A DNA stretch of 64,000 bases from Phaffia rhodozyma (GCA_014706385.1 JACGZH010000001.1:2279501-2343500), one strand, 5' to 3'; positions 9,599 through 22,445 are shown, counted from the stretch's first letter. The notes: generated by a model from the letters alone, not told the origin. A program made the numbers and translations.

Positions 9599-12142
9599 AT
9601 GTACTCTCCCGAAATCACTCCCAGTCCTCTTCCTACCTCGACTGTACCCCTTGGGAAACCCATAGACACCGCTGTTGAAGCCGAGCCTCCGTCGTATTCA
9701 CCTTCAGTTAATACCGCTGCCCGTATGGACGATATAGAGAAGGGAGTCTACTCTGACTCTAAACCAAACTCCATCGACCACCCGGTAAGAGTGGCAGAGC
9801 ATGAGGGTGTGTTCCTTTTTTTTTCTTTCCCTTGCTTCTTTCCATGCGTCCGTATGGAAGAAAAAAAAAGCTGACTATGTCCTTTCTTCCCAGAGAGCAA
9901 CTCATTTCTTAGGTTCCTCGACCGAATGAACGTTGCGAGTACCAAGCTTGAATCAAAGTTTGTGTTACTTTCGTTTCCCCTTCTTTCTCCTTCATCTTCC
10001 GATAGCTACGGTCGAGCCAGAAGTCATGTCCCACAGAACCATGCCCAGAGCGAGAGCGCAAGCACGCTACGTTGGTAATTATCAGCACAAGCGGCTGACA
10101 ATCCGCTCGCTTTCTTTCTACCCGAAACAGATTGGGCATGGAAGTCCGAGGAATTGAACGAGGTTAGCCTCGAACTTTTCTTTCTTTCGCTTCTTCTTTT
10201 TCTTTCCCCTTGCTTGCGCCTTCCTAGCCGTTCCACATTCCATCTGACATTCAAGCTCTTGTCACGCCTCGATTCATTCAGTCCAAGAGGATCAGCGAAC
10301 AGACAATGATATTTCTGGCTCCGCCACCATTTGGCTCGCTGCCAATTGCGTGTTGTCAACCTTCGGTATCGGTATTCTGTAAGCACATTTTTGTTCTCTC
10401 CATGGAGCCACCTCACCTAGGTCCTATATGCTCACTCACCATATTCATTCCCAACAGCGGACCCGCCATCTTTGGTCTTGGTCTCGGAGATTCCTTACTC
10501 TGCATCTTTTTCACTAACGCCGCCACCGCCATCGTCCCCGCTTACGCCGCTACTTTTGGACCCAAGCTCGGTCTCCGACAGATGACTTCAGCCCGATACG
10601 CTTGGGGTTGGCATGGTGCAAAGATCGTGGCTCTTTTGAACTGTATCGCATGTGTATGTATCTCTTGTTCATGGCGTTTCTTCCGTCCAGGCCAAGTCAA
10701 AGGATGTTCTGACTCGAGCTCGTTGCTTGCTTCCTCTCTCTATTCCCGTTGGCCACAATCCAGGTCGGATGGTCTGCTATCAACACCATTGCCGGTGCCC
10801 AGGCTCTCAGAGTCGTCGCCGATGACAAAATCGTAAGCCTACGTCTTCCTGTTCTTGCCATACAGTCTGTTTCTAGATGCGGCCAAAGCACTAAACCAAT
10901 GCGGTGTTCTTCTCAAGTCTCACGCTGCCGGAATCATCATCATTGCCTTCATCACTCTCGTCGTTGGACTGCTCGGCTACAAATGGGTTCACCGATGTAT
11001 GTCTTACTCTTGAATATGTTTCTCATAGCTCTCAGGAGGAGGAAAGAAGCATCGCACGCTAACATTTGAATCTCATATCGTGAAACCTTTTATTTTCCCT
11101 GGACAGACGAGCGATATTCCTGGATCCCTACCGCTATCACCTTCATCGTCCTTCTCGGCTGTGGAGCCAAAGGACTCTCTAATGTGCCCATGGCGACTGG
11201 GGAGGCCGCGATTGGAGGTTGCCTTTCCTTCATCGGTACCATCTTTGGTTTCGCCATGGGTTGGGTCAGTCTTGCCAGTGATTACAACGTCTACCAGTCT
11301 GCTGAGACCTCCAGCCTGAGGGTCTTCTCTTGGACCTACGGTGGTCTCATCTTCCCTCTCGTCCTCGTCGAGTGGCTCGGAGCGGCTATCATGTGTGGGG
11401 CCTTGGCCAACCAAGAGGGTACTTGGTACACGGAGTATCTCTCAAACGAACTCGGCGGTCTCGTCGGCGCCGTCTTCAGAGACCACCTAGGTCAAGGTGG
11501 AACCGGCTTCTTCTTGTTCCTTCTTGTCCTTTCCGTCGTCAGCAACAACATCATCAACGTTTACTCGTTAGTCTTGCCTGTTCTTTTCTTTTTATCTTCT
11601 CTCTCTTGTGTATACACCCAACAGTCCAACAGGCTTATTCTTCCGTTCCTTCCACGAACCCATTCAGTCTCGGTCTCTCCATCTCTGTCGTCCACCGGTA
11701 CATCGCCCGAGTCCCACGAATCGTCTGGCCTGTTGTGATCACTGGTATCTACATCGGAATCGCCATCGCCGGAGCCGACTCCTTTGCCTCCGCGCTTGAG
11801 AACTTCATGAACGTCCTTGGATACTGGCTCTCTATCTTTGCCATGGTCGTGTTCGAAGAGCACTTTATCTTCCGAAAGGGAAGCTTTGCCAACTACAACG
11901 CCGCCGAGTCGTGGAACTGCCCGGCATTACTACCCGTTGGATACGCCGCGCTCGCTGCGTTCTGCGCTGGAGCTGCCGGTGCAGCCCTCGGAATGTCCCA
12001 GGTCTGGTTTGTCGGTCCGATCGGAGGACTCATCGGAGAACCAGGCTACGGAGCTGACATCGGGTTCGAACTCTCCGGAGGGTTTGCCGGTGTCGTCTAT
12101 CCTGTCGCGCGATACTTGGAGTTGAAGTATGTTGGCCGATAG
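9599..12142 (+). CDS. FCY2: NCS1-family purine-cytosine permease
   Basis: A plasma-membrane symporter importing purines and cytosine. About nine exons join to a protein of some 500 residues. The N-terminus is a cytosolic tail (MYSPEITPSP...), then GMEVRGIERV, and EDQRTDNDISGSATIW leading into the first membrane helix, ANCVLSTFGIGILGPAIFGL. Further family signatures are FGPKLGLRQM, SARYAWGWHG, VGWSAINTIAGAQALR, WVSLASDYNVYQ and a late VVFEEHFIFRKGSFANYN followed by helices and VGFELS-like IGFELSGGFAGVVY. Around twelve hydrophobic helices are visible. Introns of about 60-150 nt keep frame throughout; the exon carrying EDQRTDND is found only by using the ATTCAG acceptor near 10280. Transport substrate within the family is inferred. 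Confidence 0.9.
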
Positions 12143-12829
12143 GGAGGAGGAGCCCAGATAAACTCTCCGGTCGTCTAATCCCAACACTACCATGAATTTC
12201 CCGTCTGGCTTGGTTTCCTTGATGACTGCAACCCCTCCCCCCCCCCAAACACTAATTCCTATTCCTTCTCTTTTGCCCCCTTTTTGCTCTCTTTGCTTCT
12301 ACCTAAAACAGACCTTCTTATCCCTTTCGTTCTGGTCTTTCCCTTACTTTGTCTTTTCTTCTTCATCTTTTCCCTTGCTCTGCTATTCATACTCCCACGT
12401 TCTCTTTCGGCATCAATCTTTTCTTTTACCGCCTCGCGCGTTCCTATCTTGTTCTTAGTCTTTCCCTCTTTCCTAGTTACCTTTGCGAATTTATAAAATA
12501 TGGGTTTATTGTGTCTCTCTTATTTGTCGTCACCGTCGTCGGCGTCTTTCAAGCATTCTTGTCGGAACAGAGAAATGCAAAAGCAAGCCCGAGGCCGTCT
12601 CTTTTTTCCTTCTTATTTGGCCTGCAAAGGCAATTTGATCTGACTCTAGTCAACATCGCCCTTTCCTTGCTCTGGGACGCACATCGTCTGATGATGGTCA
12701 TCCTCTCTCGAACGATCAACACCACAGCAGACCGTTGTTAAGCTCTGATCATCTCTTTACCTCTCCTTCTTCTATCCGTGTCCGTGTTCGTGTTCGTGTT
12801 TTTGTCCGTGTTCGTGCTCACGTGCAAGT
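12143..12829. other. Pyrimidine-rich intergenic region
   Basis: No gene seen. Long C/T-rich tracts, a run of eight or more C near 12234-12246, and a TCCGTGTTCGTG-type repeat at about 12775-12815 just before the next start codon. Confidence 0.6.
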
Positions 12830-14809
12830 ATGTCACGTCGGCCGTCTCTGTCGACTACCACGAAAGAAAGTCATCGAAGATCTCTGCTTCCAACCCATAC
12901 GGCTTCCAATATCCGACGCACGTCCGCCAGTTCTGATCTCGCCAGCCAAGCGTCCACACCTATCAAATCTCCCAACTCGGATTCAAACCAGGTCTCACAG
13001 AACCAGGATGAAGATCTGCGGGGGGGCCGTCCAGTTGGTTCGATTGATGATTCGTTGACGCCGGCGGGCGAGGACGAGAATACACCGAGGTCTACAGGAG
13101 CACGAAACTCAAACTCGAGTAAGGGTCTCTTTTTTTTTTCCTTAGAAAGCTCGTCGGTTGAGTATAATGGTTTATTGATGGGTTCTTTCTCTCTTTCCTT
13201 TACAGATGGCGATGTCGGTGATGGGCAAAGTCGGACTACAAGAGGATCTTCTGCATCTCCTACGCCGTGTTCCCCAACGGGATCCAATTCAACACACATC
13301 ATCACTACCACCGCCGCCAGAACTGTCTATTCGCCCTCACCGTTCGGGTTCAGAGCAGAACAAAGTAAAGGATACCCTAGGATCTCATCGGGGGTCCCTC
13401 AAGATCCAGATTCTCCGGTGAGCGTCCGTTCGAGACAAGTCTCCGGCCGGGTCATCGCCGGACTCCAAGGCGAGGTCGATGATTGGAAGATAGGGTACGA
13501 AAAGCTGAAAGCAGAGTTGAGAGCAAAGGAGAGTACGATAAAGTCGCTTGAGAACAAGCTGGATGGGATGGAACGTTCGGTTGGTTCTTTCTTTCTTTCT
13601 TTCTCTTGCTTTCTAACTTCTGCCTTCAGCATAGGGCGTTTTCTTGCGCCGGTTGTCTGATGAGATAACTACGGCTCCTTGCGATTTTATTTGTTTATTT
13701 ATTTATTTCGTTGGGATCTCGAAAGCGAGACCGATACAAGGTCGAGACAGATGGGTTGAACTCTGTGGTGGCCCGGAAAGAACGTCAGCTTCAAGAGGCA
13801 AGTCCCTCTTCTCATTTATCCTTGGGGTGTTCCCCCGGCAGAAGGTTTCCATCATACTCAACACATGCATCTTGTAGACGTTGGAGAGAGTGCATACAGC
13901 AGAGTTAGAGGCTATCAACCTGAAGAGAGCTCGCTCAGAAGAGGTGAGAGATCACTCGAAGAGAGAAATCTCTAGAAAGAAGACTTTCGTTTCTCCGGCA
14001 GCAACCGATCTAACGTCCATCGTCTTCCTTCTTCTTGTTCCCTCTGATCGATCCGTACGAACCCTGAAATTGGCCCTCTAGCTTGCCAACACGGCTACTC
14101 TCAAAACCTCCTTGGCAAGAGCAGAAGCGCGGGCGCTTCGATCAGAAAACGAATATACATCTCTCCGGTCAGCGACCGACGGTCTCAAAGCGGCCTGGAC
14201 AAAAGAGCTAGAAGGCGTCAAGGCAGAGTGTGCTGTCCAGATCGAGGCGCAGAGTTTAGAGTTAGACAGAAAACGGTCATTAAAAAGGACCGCAGAAGAA
14301 GAGCTAAAGTACGCACCGATCCACTGGTCGGTTCCCGACCGAGCATCGTACGACGACAGCCTACTGATTTGGGTTTCTCATCTGATCTTGTCTCTAGATC
14401 TGCCCAAGAGTCTACAGAGCGCATCAGAAAAGATCGCGCTGAGATAGATGACTCGTTCGAGGACATCCTCAGCTTGTCTCTGGATGAGGTCCGGTCCTCG
14501 CTTGCTCGGTCTGAAGGAGAAGATGATGTCTTACGGAAAGAGGTTCATGAAATTACTCGAGGTTCGTCCCGCTTGGATCCTGATGATCTCTCTTCCTCCA
14601 CTTTGACCAACCTCCGGCTGGCTGACCGACCGACCGACCGACCGACCTTCTTATTCTTTCCTACCTATTCTTTTCACTCAGAGCTCGACCGGATTCGAAA
14701 ACTTGTACAAGCCGAGCGACCTACCCAGGATCATGCTCTCCTAGAATCCCAAACCGATCCAATACAAACACATCTCTTCTCTGACGAATCTGTAGAATCA
14801 AAAACTTGA
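12830..14809 (+). CDS. Coiled-coil protein, She3-like family of basidiomycetes
   Basis: The Ser/Thr-rich N-terminus (MSRRPSLSTTTKES...) is followed by a VSGRVIAGLQGEVDDWKIG segment and long coiled coil: SLENKLDGMERS, RDRYKVETDGLNSVVARKER, QLQETLERVHTAELEA, then SLARAEARALRSENEYTSL and an acidic tail ending at 14809. The ARKERQLQE core is familiar from basidiomycete proteins annotated as She3-like, the adaptor that loads mRNA onto type V myosin; I place it there from memory of the pattern, not from a search. About seven exons. The intron at 13798-13877 (80 nt) starts with GCAAGT after CAAGAG; its removal is needed to keep frame, so it is a GC-AG intron. Function beyond a coiled-coil scaffold is inference. 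Confidence 0.65.
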
Positions 14810-15300
14810 GCGACGGTGTGCTGGTTCCTCGGGGGGTTTTTGGGCGCTTCCTCCTCTAAACAAAAGAAAGAGATCATGGTTCTATCTGTGGTGTTTGATA
14901 CACTGCTAATTATGTATAAGCCTCTTGAACGAACACATCCCGCAGGACTTTTCAAACGATAAGGCAGACATGAGGATGACGGCCACCAAAGGGAGCGTAC
15001 TGGTTATACCATTAAAAAATGAGGAGAGAGTGAAAGAAAACCCATATTTAGAGATACAATAAGCTGAGAGAATGAGGCAGAGGCAGAAAGGAGACAGAAG
15101 GAAGGAAAAAAAAATGAAAAAGCGCCAGTCATAATCGAAGCAAGAAAGAATGGAAGAGAATACAAAAGGCAGAGAAAGGAAAGAGAAATAAGAATCAAGA
15201 ACCAAGAACCAAGACATAAGACATCGCAAAAAGCTATACTAAGCGTCATCGTTGTAGCACGCCAACTGTCCCACCATCGCCCAGTGTGTTTGCATCTTCC
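14810..15300. other. Intergenic region between convergent genes
   Basis: Purine-rich on the plus strand (long AGA/GAAA stretches near 15000-15230). No coding exon is supported; the open minus-strand frames here encode low-complexity Phe/Ser/Leu. Confidence 0.6.
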
Positions 15301-18047
15301 TCAACAGCTATCCCTTCCAAACTCCTTACTTAAGGCGGTCTCGTTGAAGACAAACGAGCCCGGCGCACCAAAGCAACTTGATCTGGGACAGGCCGTCAGA
15401 TCCGTCCCGCCATGCTGGTTCTGCCGATCCTTCGTCCTAATCTCGCTCGGGTTGTAGCTCGACTCAGCAACGGAGCTCGAGGCAACCTCCAACTCCTGTT
15501 CGAATGACCGGATGAAACTAGCAGACGATCGAGCAAGCTCGAGAGACGACCGAGCCGACCGTCTCGAGGAAAGCACAGAAAGTGCTTGAGAACGCGAACG
15601 GACCCAGTGAATAAGTCGTCTACCAGGCGAGCCTCGTCGGGGCGGACTGGCCGGTAGAAGAGACGACAATGCCGGAAGACACTCGTCCGATAGCATACAG
15701 CTCACAGAACCAGCTTGTCTGAGGTCATCTAGACCTTCCAGGCTGAGCCGACGAAGATAAGGAATGCTGTCCTTCTGGTATGACTGTCGAGAAGCGGAAG
15801 AGACAAGGAGCAGAAGAAGACAGTCGGCCTGAGGCATCAACAGAGAAGATAAAAAAGAAAGGAGAAGGAGGGAAAGCGCACCTTGGGATACTCAGCGTTC
15901 TCTTGCAGCCACGCATGCTCAAATAGAACCTCGGCCGATGGCCGCATGATTGGGTCTCGCTCAAAGCACTGAGACAAGAAGGCCTGCAAGGAGTGTGAAC
16001 AGTCACTCGGAATCTCGGGCAATCCTCCTGCCGCAATATGACGGAGGACTACAAGAATAAAACAATGAAGGAAGATGTAAGAGAAATATCACCAGGCAAA
16101 GCTGCAAGAGGACGTTCTCAAAGAGAAAGAGGGCTGATATATAGGAACAAGACGTACCACCCATGCTAGTCTTGATTGCAGGGAACGGAGGTCGCCCGGT
16201 TAAAAGCTCGATGATCGTGCATCCAAGCGACCAGATATCAGAAGCCGGAGAGGCACCCTCTAGGTTGATTACTTCACGAGCCACTGAAGTAAAAATTAGG
16301 GGCAAAGAGAGAAGAAAGGAAGTCAATTAAGACACAACGTATCGAACGGCAAGAAAAGCATGGAAAAGTAAACAAGAGACAAACGAAAAAAGAAGTATGG
16401 ACTCACTCCAGTTGGGCGTTCCAGCCATTTCGTTCCTCCTAGTCTTCTCTACGGCCGTCAAGCTGAGGGAGACACCGAAGTCAGTCAGCTTGATGTTGCC
16501 TGTCTTAGTCGTCAGGATGTTGGCTGCCTTGAGATCACAATGGACGACCTGTGTTGGAGAAGAGGGTATACAAAAGTGTATGTTTGAGTGACCGGGTCGA
16601 AGTAGCTCAGATGAGATAATATAAAGACAGACCTTTTGGTCGTGCAAGTAGTGCAGCCCCTCAAGAATTCGCATTACATTAGAAGCAACAAGCTTCTCGC
16701 TGAGCTTTCCAAATGTCCGAATAGTCGAACCGAGCGATCCATTCTCGGCATATCTGTCGACAGCAGAAGGCAACGTCAGCCCCAGTCAAAGAAAACGAAG
16801 AGGGGCGGAGAGAGGAAGAGAACAGAGAAAGCCGAGAGAAGCGAAGAAGAGAATGTATGAAAGGGTATTTACTCGAGGATTATGTTGAGAGTATCCCGGT
16901 TCCGGACTACCCCCGAGTACTGTTCGGAAGAATCGGGAGGATGAAGAGAGAAGAGAGGGAAAATAGAGAGCTAAATCAGTTGGGCATGCCAAGTGACAAG
17001 AATGGGAAGAAGAAGCTATTGACCTTAACGATAGCAGGATGGTCCAGCCGTCGGAGAATATCAACCTCCTTCATCAGCCGATCGATCTCCTCCTCTCCGA
17101 GACCATCAAGCTGAATCTGTTTAATGGCAGCCGTCTCACCGGTGTCGATGTTGAGCGCCCGATAGACCACACCGAACTGTCCCCTTCCAATCTTGTTGCC
17201 GAATATCTGTACGATAAAACAAGGAAAGGAAAAAATGTGGGAGAGAGCAAAGAACAGCCAAATCAGATCAAAGAAAACGAGGACAAGAATGTTAAAAGCA
17301 ACTCACATAGTCAACATCAGGTTTCCCATCTTCCTTGACAGTCACCATTTGTCTTAACCGCCCTGGACCCTTCAATATAGGCGCAACGGATTTAGAAGGG
17401 ATGGTAAGAACCCTGAGGTTAGAGGGAACTTGGCTTTTGAGTGTTTTCTCCATCCAGGAAGGTAGATCGAGGCACTCGGGAGCTACGTTGAACGCGTCAA
17501 AAATTGTCGGTACGATTGAGACGGTGGAGAGGGTCGGAGCGTTAGGAATGGTAGGGATGCCAGCAACAGTGCGTAACGTTGGAAGCGTCGGAATTGTAGG
17601 CAAGGCGGCGATCTGGGCCTCAGTCATCCTCGCAATCCATGAAGGCAAGTCGAGACACTCGACAGGCGCACCGAATGCGTCAAATATCGTAGGAATGGTG
17701 CAAACGGTCCGGATAGCGGACGTAGTGGGATTGGTAGGAACGACAGGAATGACCGGAGAAGTCGATCGCGCGACTAAGTGAGAAGAGTTAATGGATTGTT
17801 CGGTAGTGCCCATCACACGTCGTTGCTCGGCCTCGGCTGCCTCCAGATCTTTCAGGTCCAGTTTGGGAGGGGCCTTCCTCGAGATTCGGTGCAGTCTCTG
17901 AGGAGCGGGTGTTCGGTCAACGACCGACATAGTTGACACGGCTGCGAGAGCAGTCGATGCGCCAGATGCGGTAGACATCTTGAGTCGATATGGCGTCAAA
18001 GGACGAGATATGCGTGAAAGACAAGCAGAGTTAGTGGTTTTAGACAT
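15301..18047 (-). CDS. Ser/Thr kinase of the Cdc7/SepH septation-initiation family
   Basis: The kinase domain reads [20 protein letters not shown] (P-loop), [62 protein letters not shown] (catalytic loop), [17 protein letters not shown] and [34 protein letters not shown] and [11 protein letters not shown] are hallmarks of S. pombe Cdc7 and Aspergillus SepH, which start cytokinesis at the spindle pole. Oddity: the usual APE is ARE (MAREV). The N-terminal region of about 250 residues contains two copies of PTIFDAF..(P/V)ECLDLPSW. The C-terminus ([10 protein letters not shown]...) is shorter than in many relatives, ending at 15301. The start is the ATG at 18047, with another at 17978; a leftward TTG frame extension is not used. 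About eight exons; several boundaries are inferred. Confidence 0.85.
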
Positions 18048-19412
18048 GAACAACCGCCTAGGATTGATAGAGGTAATGGTCGTGAGTAGTGTAGGTAGGT
18101 TAACTTATAATATAATACGTGGAATGGATACAGCAGGTGACAGGTGGCGGGTGATAGTCCAAAGCGTGTTGGGGTGAAGAATGATAACATTCCTTTTATA
18201 TTTCGACAGAAATATCGTAAACGGTCGAGCGCACGCACGGATAGACAGGTAGGTAGGCTAACGGGTAGAGTACTTGCATAACATCCCGCCTGATGGTAGT
18301 GTTGACGGGTAGAAGTCAGTCGACAGGCCGCTTGGAGAGCACGAACTAGCACCGGAGGAATCAGAGAACGATCAACACGGACAAGGGAAAAAGGTCACAA
18401 AAATTAGGAGTAGCCGGCGCGTCCGGAAAAGGAGTAACCGGCCGGACGGCTAGCCGTCAGACAAGATATGACATATCAGCCGTCATCATTCACTGAGAAG
18501 CAAGTCAACCGAACTATCACTGGATGATACCGATAGGATGATAGCATGCTGTAAAATAAAAGGGATCACGAGACTAGCGAAAGAAAAGAAGAAAGAAGGA
18601 GGAAAGAAACAGAGAAGATAGCATGGCAACGCTCTGCACGATCAGGAACGACAGCCGACCTGATGGGAACACCGAAACTCCTGAATTAGCCCTTAATCAT
18701 CGTGCCTGACCGACGGCCCATTCTCGACTGAGCACCACACCCGCGAGGTATCGCGGCCGACATCCAAGCACCAGCAGACCTCGGTTTGTTCCTGGACTCT
18801 CTATATCTGGTATGTAGATCAGCGGTAACGGCAGCAGCGGTAGCGGTTCAAACAAGCAGTGAACGCTAATCCAATCAGTCTGATAGTCATTTTATGGAGC
18901 ACAGAAGATGGCGAGACCAAAGAGTAGAAGTATCGAGCCATCAGGGTACTTTTGTGTTCAGACCACCAAGCACTAGAAGGAGCGAGTGTCAGTTCGGTGA
19001 GCGACGCTGCATACATACAACAATCGGAAGAACCATCAGCGACAGACACGGCCAACAAGATCTCTGTCCGCCCGTGTTTATCGGATCAGTTTGGTCCTGA
19101 TCAGTACACGATGAAAGATACAGGCACAAGCTTGGTGATAGGCACAGTTACGTTGAATAAGATGGACACGTAGTTCTCCTCAACACGATATAAGATGTCG
19201 TCCCAGACGACATAGATGTGTTAGGGTTAGTGAGTCTGGCCCTGAATGCACAGACCTCGTCCGTTCTTGGGAATTTCAATTTCAGGTCGAGTTCGCTCAT
19301 TATCCATCTCGAAACACACTTCTTTGGGTAAGCATCATACATTATATGCTCATGTCTTTCGGCCACATGTCCTCAATATCTTGAGGGTTTTCGTTCGTAC
19401 TAGATTACCACA
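18048..19412. other. Divergent promoter region, kinase / ADE1
   Basis: No gene seen in 1.36 kb. It holds a perfect 14-bp palindrome, GACGGCTAGCCGTC (18445-18458), AT-rich TATA-like sequence near 18103-18118 on the kinase side, and two copies of GGTAGGTAGG(T/C)TAAC near 18090 and 18248. The right half leads into the ADE1 start codon. Confidence 0.5.
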
Positions 19413-20792
19413 ATGATTGAAACCAACTGTCCAGACCTGACGCTTATTGCTCGGGGTAAAGTCCGGGATATCTATTCCATTCCTGATGATGATTCGACGC
19501 TTCTCTTTGTCGCTACTGATAGAATCAGTGCCTACGATGTTATTCTCGGGAACGTATGTACATATCTCTTGGTTCCTTTGAGTAGTTGACTTGAACTGAG
19601 GGTTTTGGCTGCGGAGTTGCTGATGTGCTCTTGACTTTTTACCTCTTCCTCTTTTGCTTGAATTCTTCTCATCATCCCAATCCAACGTGTGTCTTTGACG
19701 AGCAGTCGATCCCGGAGAAGGGCAAGCTGTTGACGAACTTGTCGTTATTCTGGTTTGACAAGCTTGGGTCCATCATCCCGAACCATCTTGTGCTTCCTCG
19801 ACCGTCAGCTGCTCCTAGCTCTGGTTCGTTTGATGACTTCCCGGCTTCCGTCCAGAAGTACAGGGATCAGCTCGAGGGAAGGAGTATGATTGTAAAAAAG
19901 TGCGAGGTCATCAAGATTGAGGCCATTGTTCGAGGATACATCACCGGTGAGTGACGTTTCTTCCTCACTGAAGCTAGGGCCCAGCTAAGTTATCCAACCT
20001 GTTTCTGCATGTATGGAAAACGAAATAACCTTCTTCTACAGGCTCCGGATGGGCAGAGTACAAGAAGTCTGGAACAGTTCATGGTATCCAGCTCCCCAAG
20101 GGCTTAGTCGAGTCTCAAAAGCTCCCTGAGGCGCTTTTCACTCCTTCAACGAAGGCTGATCAGGGTGATCACGATGAGAACATCCACCCTAGCAAAGGTT
20201 GGTCTCATGTCTTCTCCTTTTCTCCTTCTCATCTCTCGCGGATTAGGGGAACTTGTACACGGATTGAGTAGAGTAATTTTTCTTCCATATCCTCAACATC
20301 CAATAGTGACAGAGATGTACGGACCTCAGTTGGCAGCCGAAATTGAGCGTGTTGCCGTTGCTCTGTACAGTGAGTATCTGCCTACTCCCCTTTTGACACT
20401 GATTTTTGAGAATCGACGTTGATCAGATATCACACCGATGATCCCCTCAATCAGCCACGGCGGCCAAGCACGCCGAGTCTGTTGGGCTGATCTTGGCCGA
20501 CACAAAGTTCGAGTTTGGACTCTTGCCCAACCCAGCTGATCCCTCCAGTCCTGGGCAGTTGATCTTGATCGACGAGGTTCTGACTCCTGATTCATCCCGA
20601 TACTGGTCTCTTGCCGCCTACGCGCCTGGTGGACCTCAAGAGAGTTTCGACAAGCAGTTCCTTAGGGACTGGCTGGTTGCCGAGGGAAAGAAGGGTGTCG
20701 ATGGAGTGACGTTGCCGGAGGATATCGTCAGCCGGACTGCCGGACGATACAGAGAGGCGTTCGAGAGGGTGACTGGAGTCAAATTTGAATAG
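19413..20792 (+). CDS. ADE1: SAICAR synthetase (phosphoribosylaminoimidazole-succinocarboxamide synthase)
   Basis: It joins aspartate to carboxyaminoimidazole ribotide with ATP in purine biosynthesis. Five exons (19413-19553, 19706-19946, 20042-20197, 20307-20369, 20455-20792) sum to 939 nt, 312 residues, close to the yeast enzyme. Motifs: [94 protein letters not shown] and [14 protein letters not shown]. These are the ATP/CAIR-binding signatures in the expected order. The start codon sits right before the conserved [11 protein letters not shown] region, as in relatives. It is an ordinary, intact gene. Confidence 0.96.
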
Positions 20793-20993
20793 TGTTCTTC
20801 TCAAAGAGTTGGGAATTTTAATTTCTTTTCATACAATTCTACTGCATACACTTTGATGACAAACATCATGCCTCTAGACTTGATTCATGCTAAAGCCGAA
20901 AGAGCGACCTAAAAGAGGAAGAACGAAAAGAAGAGGGAATGGAAGGGAAAGGGAAAGGAGAAAGAGGAGATCCCTCCCCGAGTATGAATGATC

Positions 20994-22445
20994 TCAAGCC
21001 AGACAGAGTAGAGTCCCGACGTCATCCACCAAGACAAGTCTGGCACCCTTGAAGAACAAACAGCGGTCTTTACTGGAATCCGGACCGAATCGAAGATCGA
21101 CGCTATCAAGAATGGATCGAACATGAGATGCATATGTGAGGTCAACGTAGATCCGGTAGTGGTCCCCGATATGAATCGTTTGCTGAGGTGACGGCTCTGT
21201 CAAGGATGAGGTTGACGATGAGGTTGAGGCCGAAGGAAGCGAAGAAGCACAAGAATGAGAGCGAGTAGAAGAACGTGTATGGGAACGAGAACGAGGATAA
21301 GGATGTGTGAAGGTAGATGGAAATGTCGAATGATGGAGGACGACCGAGATTGGGCCAAGCTGGTTTTTCTCACTTAGTTTCTGAAGTGCAGTATGGAACG
21401 AAGAAAGAATCGTCGGAGTCCAATCAAGTGAGGGCGGTGGTGGTTCTGAACGATGATGTGATGACCGACTGGGTTCAATATCAGAAGTTGTTACGGGATG
21501 AAATGAGGAGAACGTTTTGATTCGACGAAACATCTTTTGATGGATTTTCCTTAACTTTTCTCCGACTTGATCGTTATCGCCGTCTAGAGTGTCAACAACC
21601 AACCGGCCTTGGCTGGCAGTATCATCATTAGGAAGACCCCAAACTGGTCCGTGGATCGGTACCAGCCATTTTACTCGTTTCTCCCCATATCTAGACGGCC
21701 CAGATGAGACGAGTGACAGGGGTAGGGACGGGTCAGAGGGTGGATAGGTTTTGTATGTTGGAAAGGGAGAGATAAGAATATCGGAAACCGGAGGAAATGT
21801 GTGTGTTCTCGGGTAGAACACATGAGGCTAGATCAAGTTCAGGGAGGACGTGCGAAGGGAAAGAAAAATATAAAGGAATACGAAGAGGACAGATCAACGT
21901 GACGGACACGACGAAGAGGAAGAACCAGAGAGATGTACACGTACCAAATCAACGAGATCAAAAGCACGCCCGATAACGGACCAGTCATGTCTCCATCTCT
22001 TTTTATTCGGCGGTGAAGACAGCAACGAGGGAGAACGTTGACGTTTTCTTTTCTCACCGGCGGTCAACCAGGAATGATGACCATGTTGCTCGAACCACCA
22101 GCGCTCTTCCTCGGCTAATGGAGATTTGATCTCTTCTCCCAGCTGGGCGGATAGACCCCACGTGGGGATGGGCACCTGAGGTAGGTATCTGTATATCGAG
22201 CGCGAAGGCGGCGAAGATATCCTTCGTAGAGCATACGTTACTGGATAGGGTTGATCTTCGGTCTGTGCTCGCTCTTTGCCTTTGCACTTATCCTTGTTTT
22301 TGGCACAAGTACGGAGGTTGCGATCATCGCGGTAGACCTCACGATGCAGATGAACAGTTTGGGTTACCTGAGAGATATCAGACGTGACTTGATGAGGGTT
22401 ATACACTCTGATGAACGGTCTGTCTGTAGGACATGCTCGATCCAT
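20994..22445 (-). CDS. Unrecognised protein, possible cell-cycle gene
   Basis: Two exons join across an intron with donor GTACGT (near 21946) and an acceptor before PHVFYPRTHTFPP (near 21833). The product is about 450-470 residues. The N-terminal half is basic with KKRW-type clusters and a tryptophan-rich stretch (ERWWFEQHGHHSWL). The middle has VKWLVPIHGPVWGLPND and a Ser/Arg-rich linker. The C-terminus (HIGDHYRIYVDLTYASHVRS, then KGARLVLVDDVGTL) looks like beta-strands of a small barrel, but I cannot name a family. Its promoter holds ACGCGA/ACGCGT boxes 112-137 bp upstream. That hints at G1/S expression; function is otherwise unknown. Confidence 0.6.

Noticed and set aside
14906..15249. Phe/Ser/Leu-rich minus-strand frames
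   Set aside because: Low-complexity sequence in an A/G-rich intergenic region; no splice-linked exon.
17335..17781. Plus-strand open frame opposite the kinase N-terminus
   Set aside because: It is antisense to the repeat-rich kinase exon and shows no family motif.
22156..22167. CCCCACGTGGGG palindrome
   Set aside because: It lies inside a coding exon of the 20994-22445 gene and a single 12-bp palindrome is within chance.
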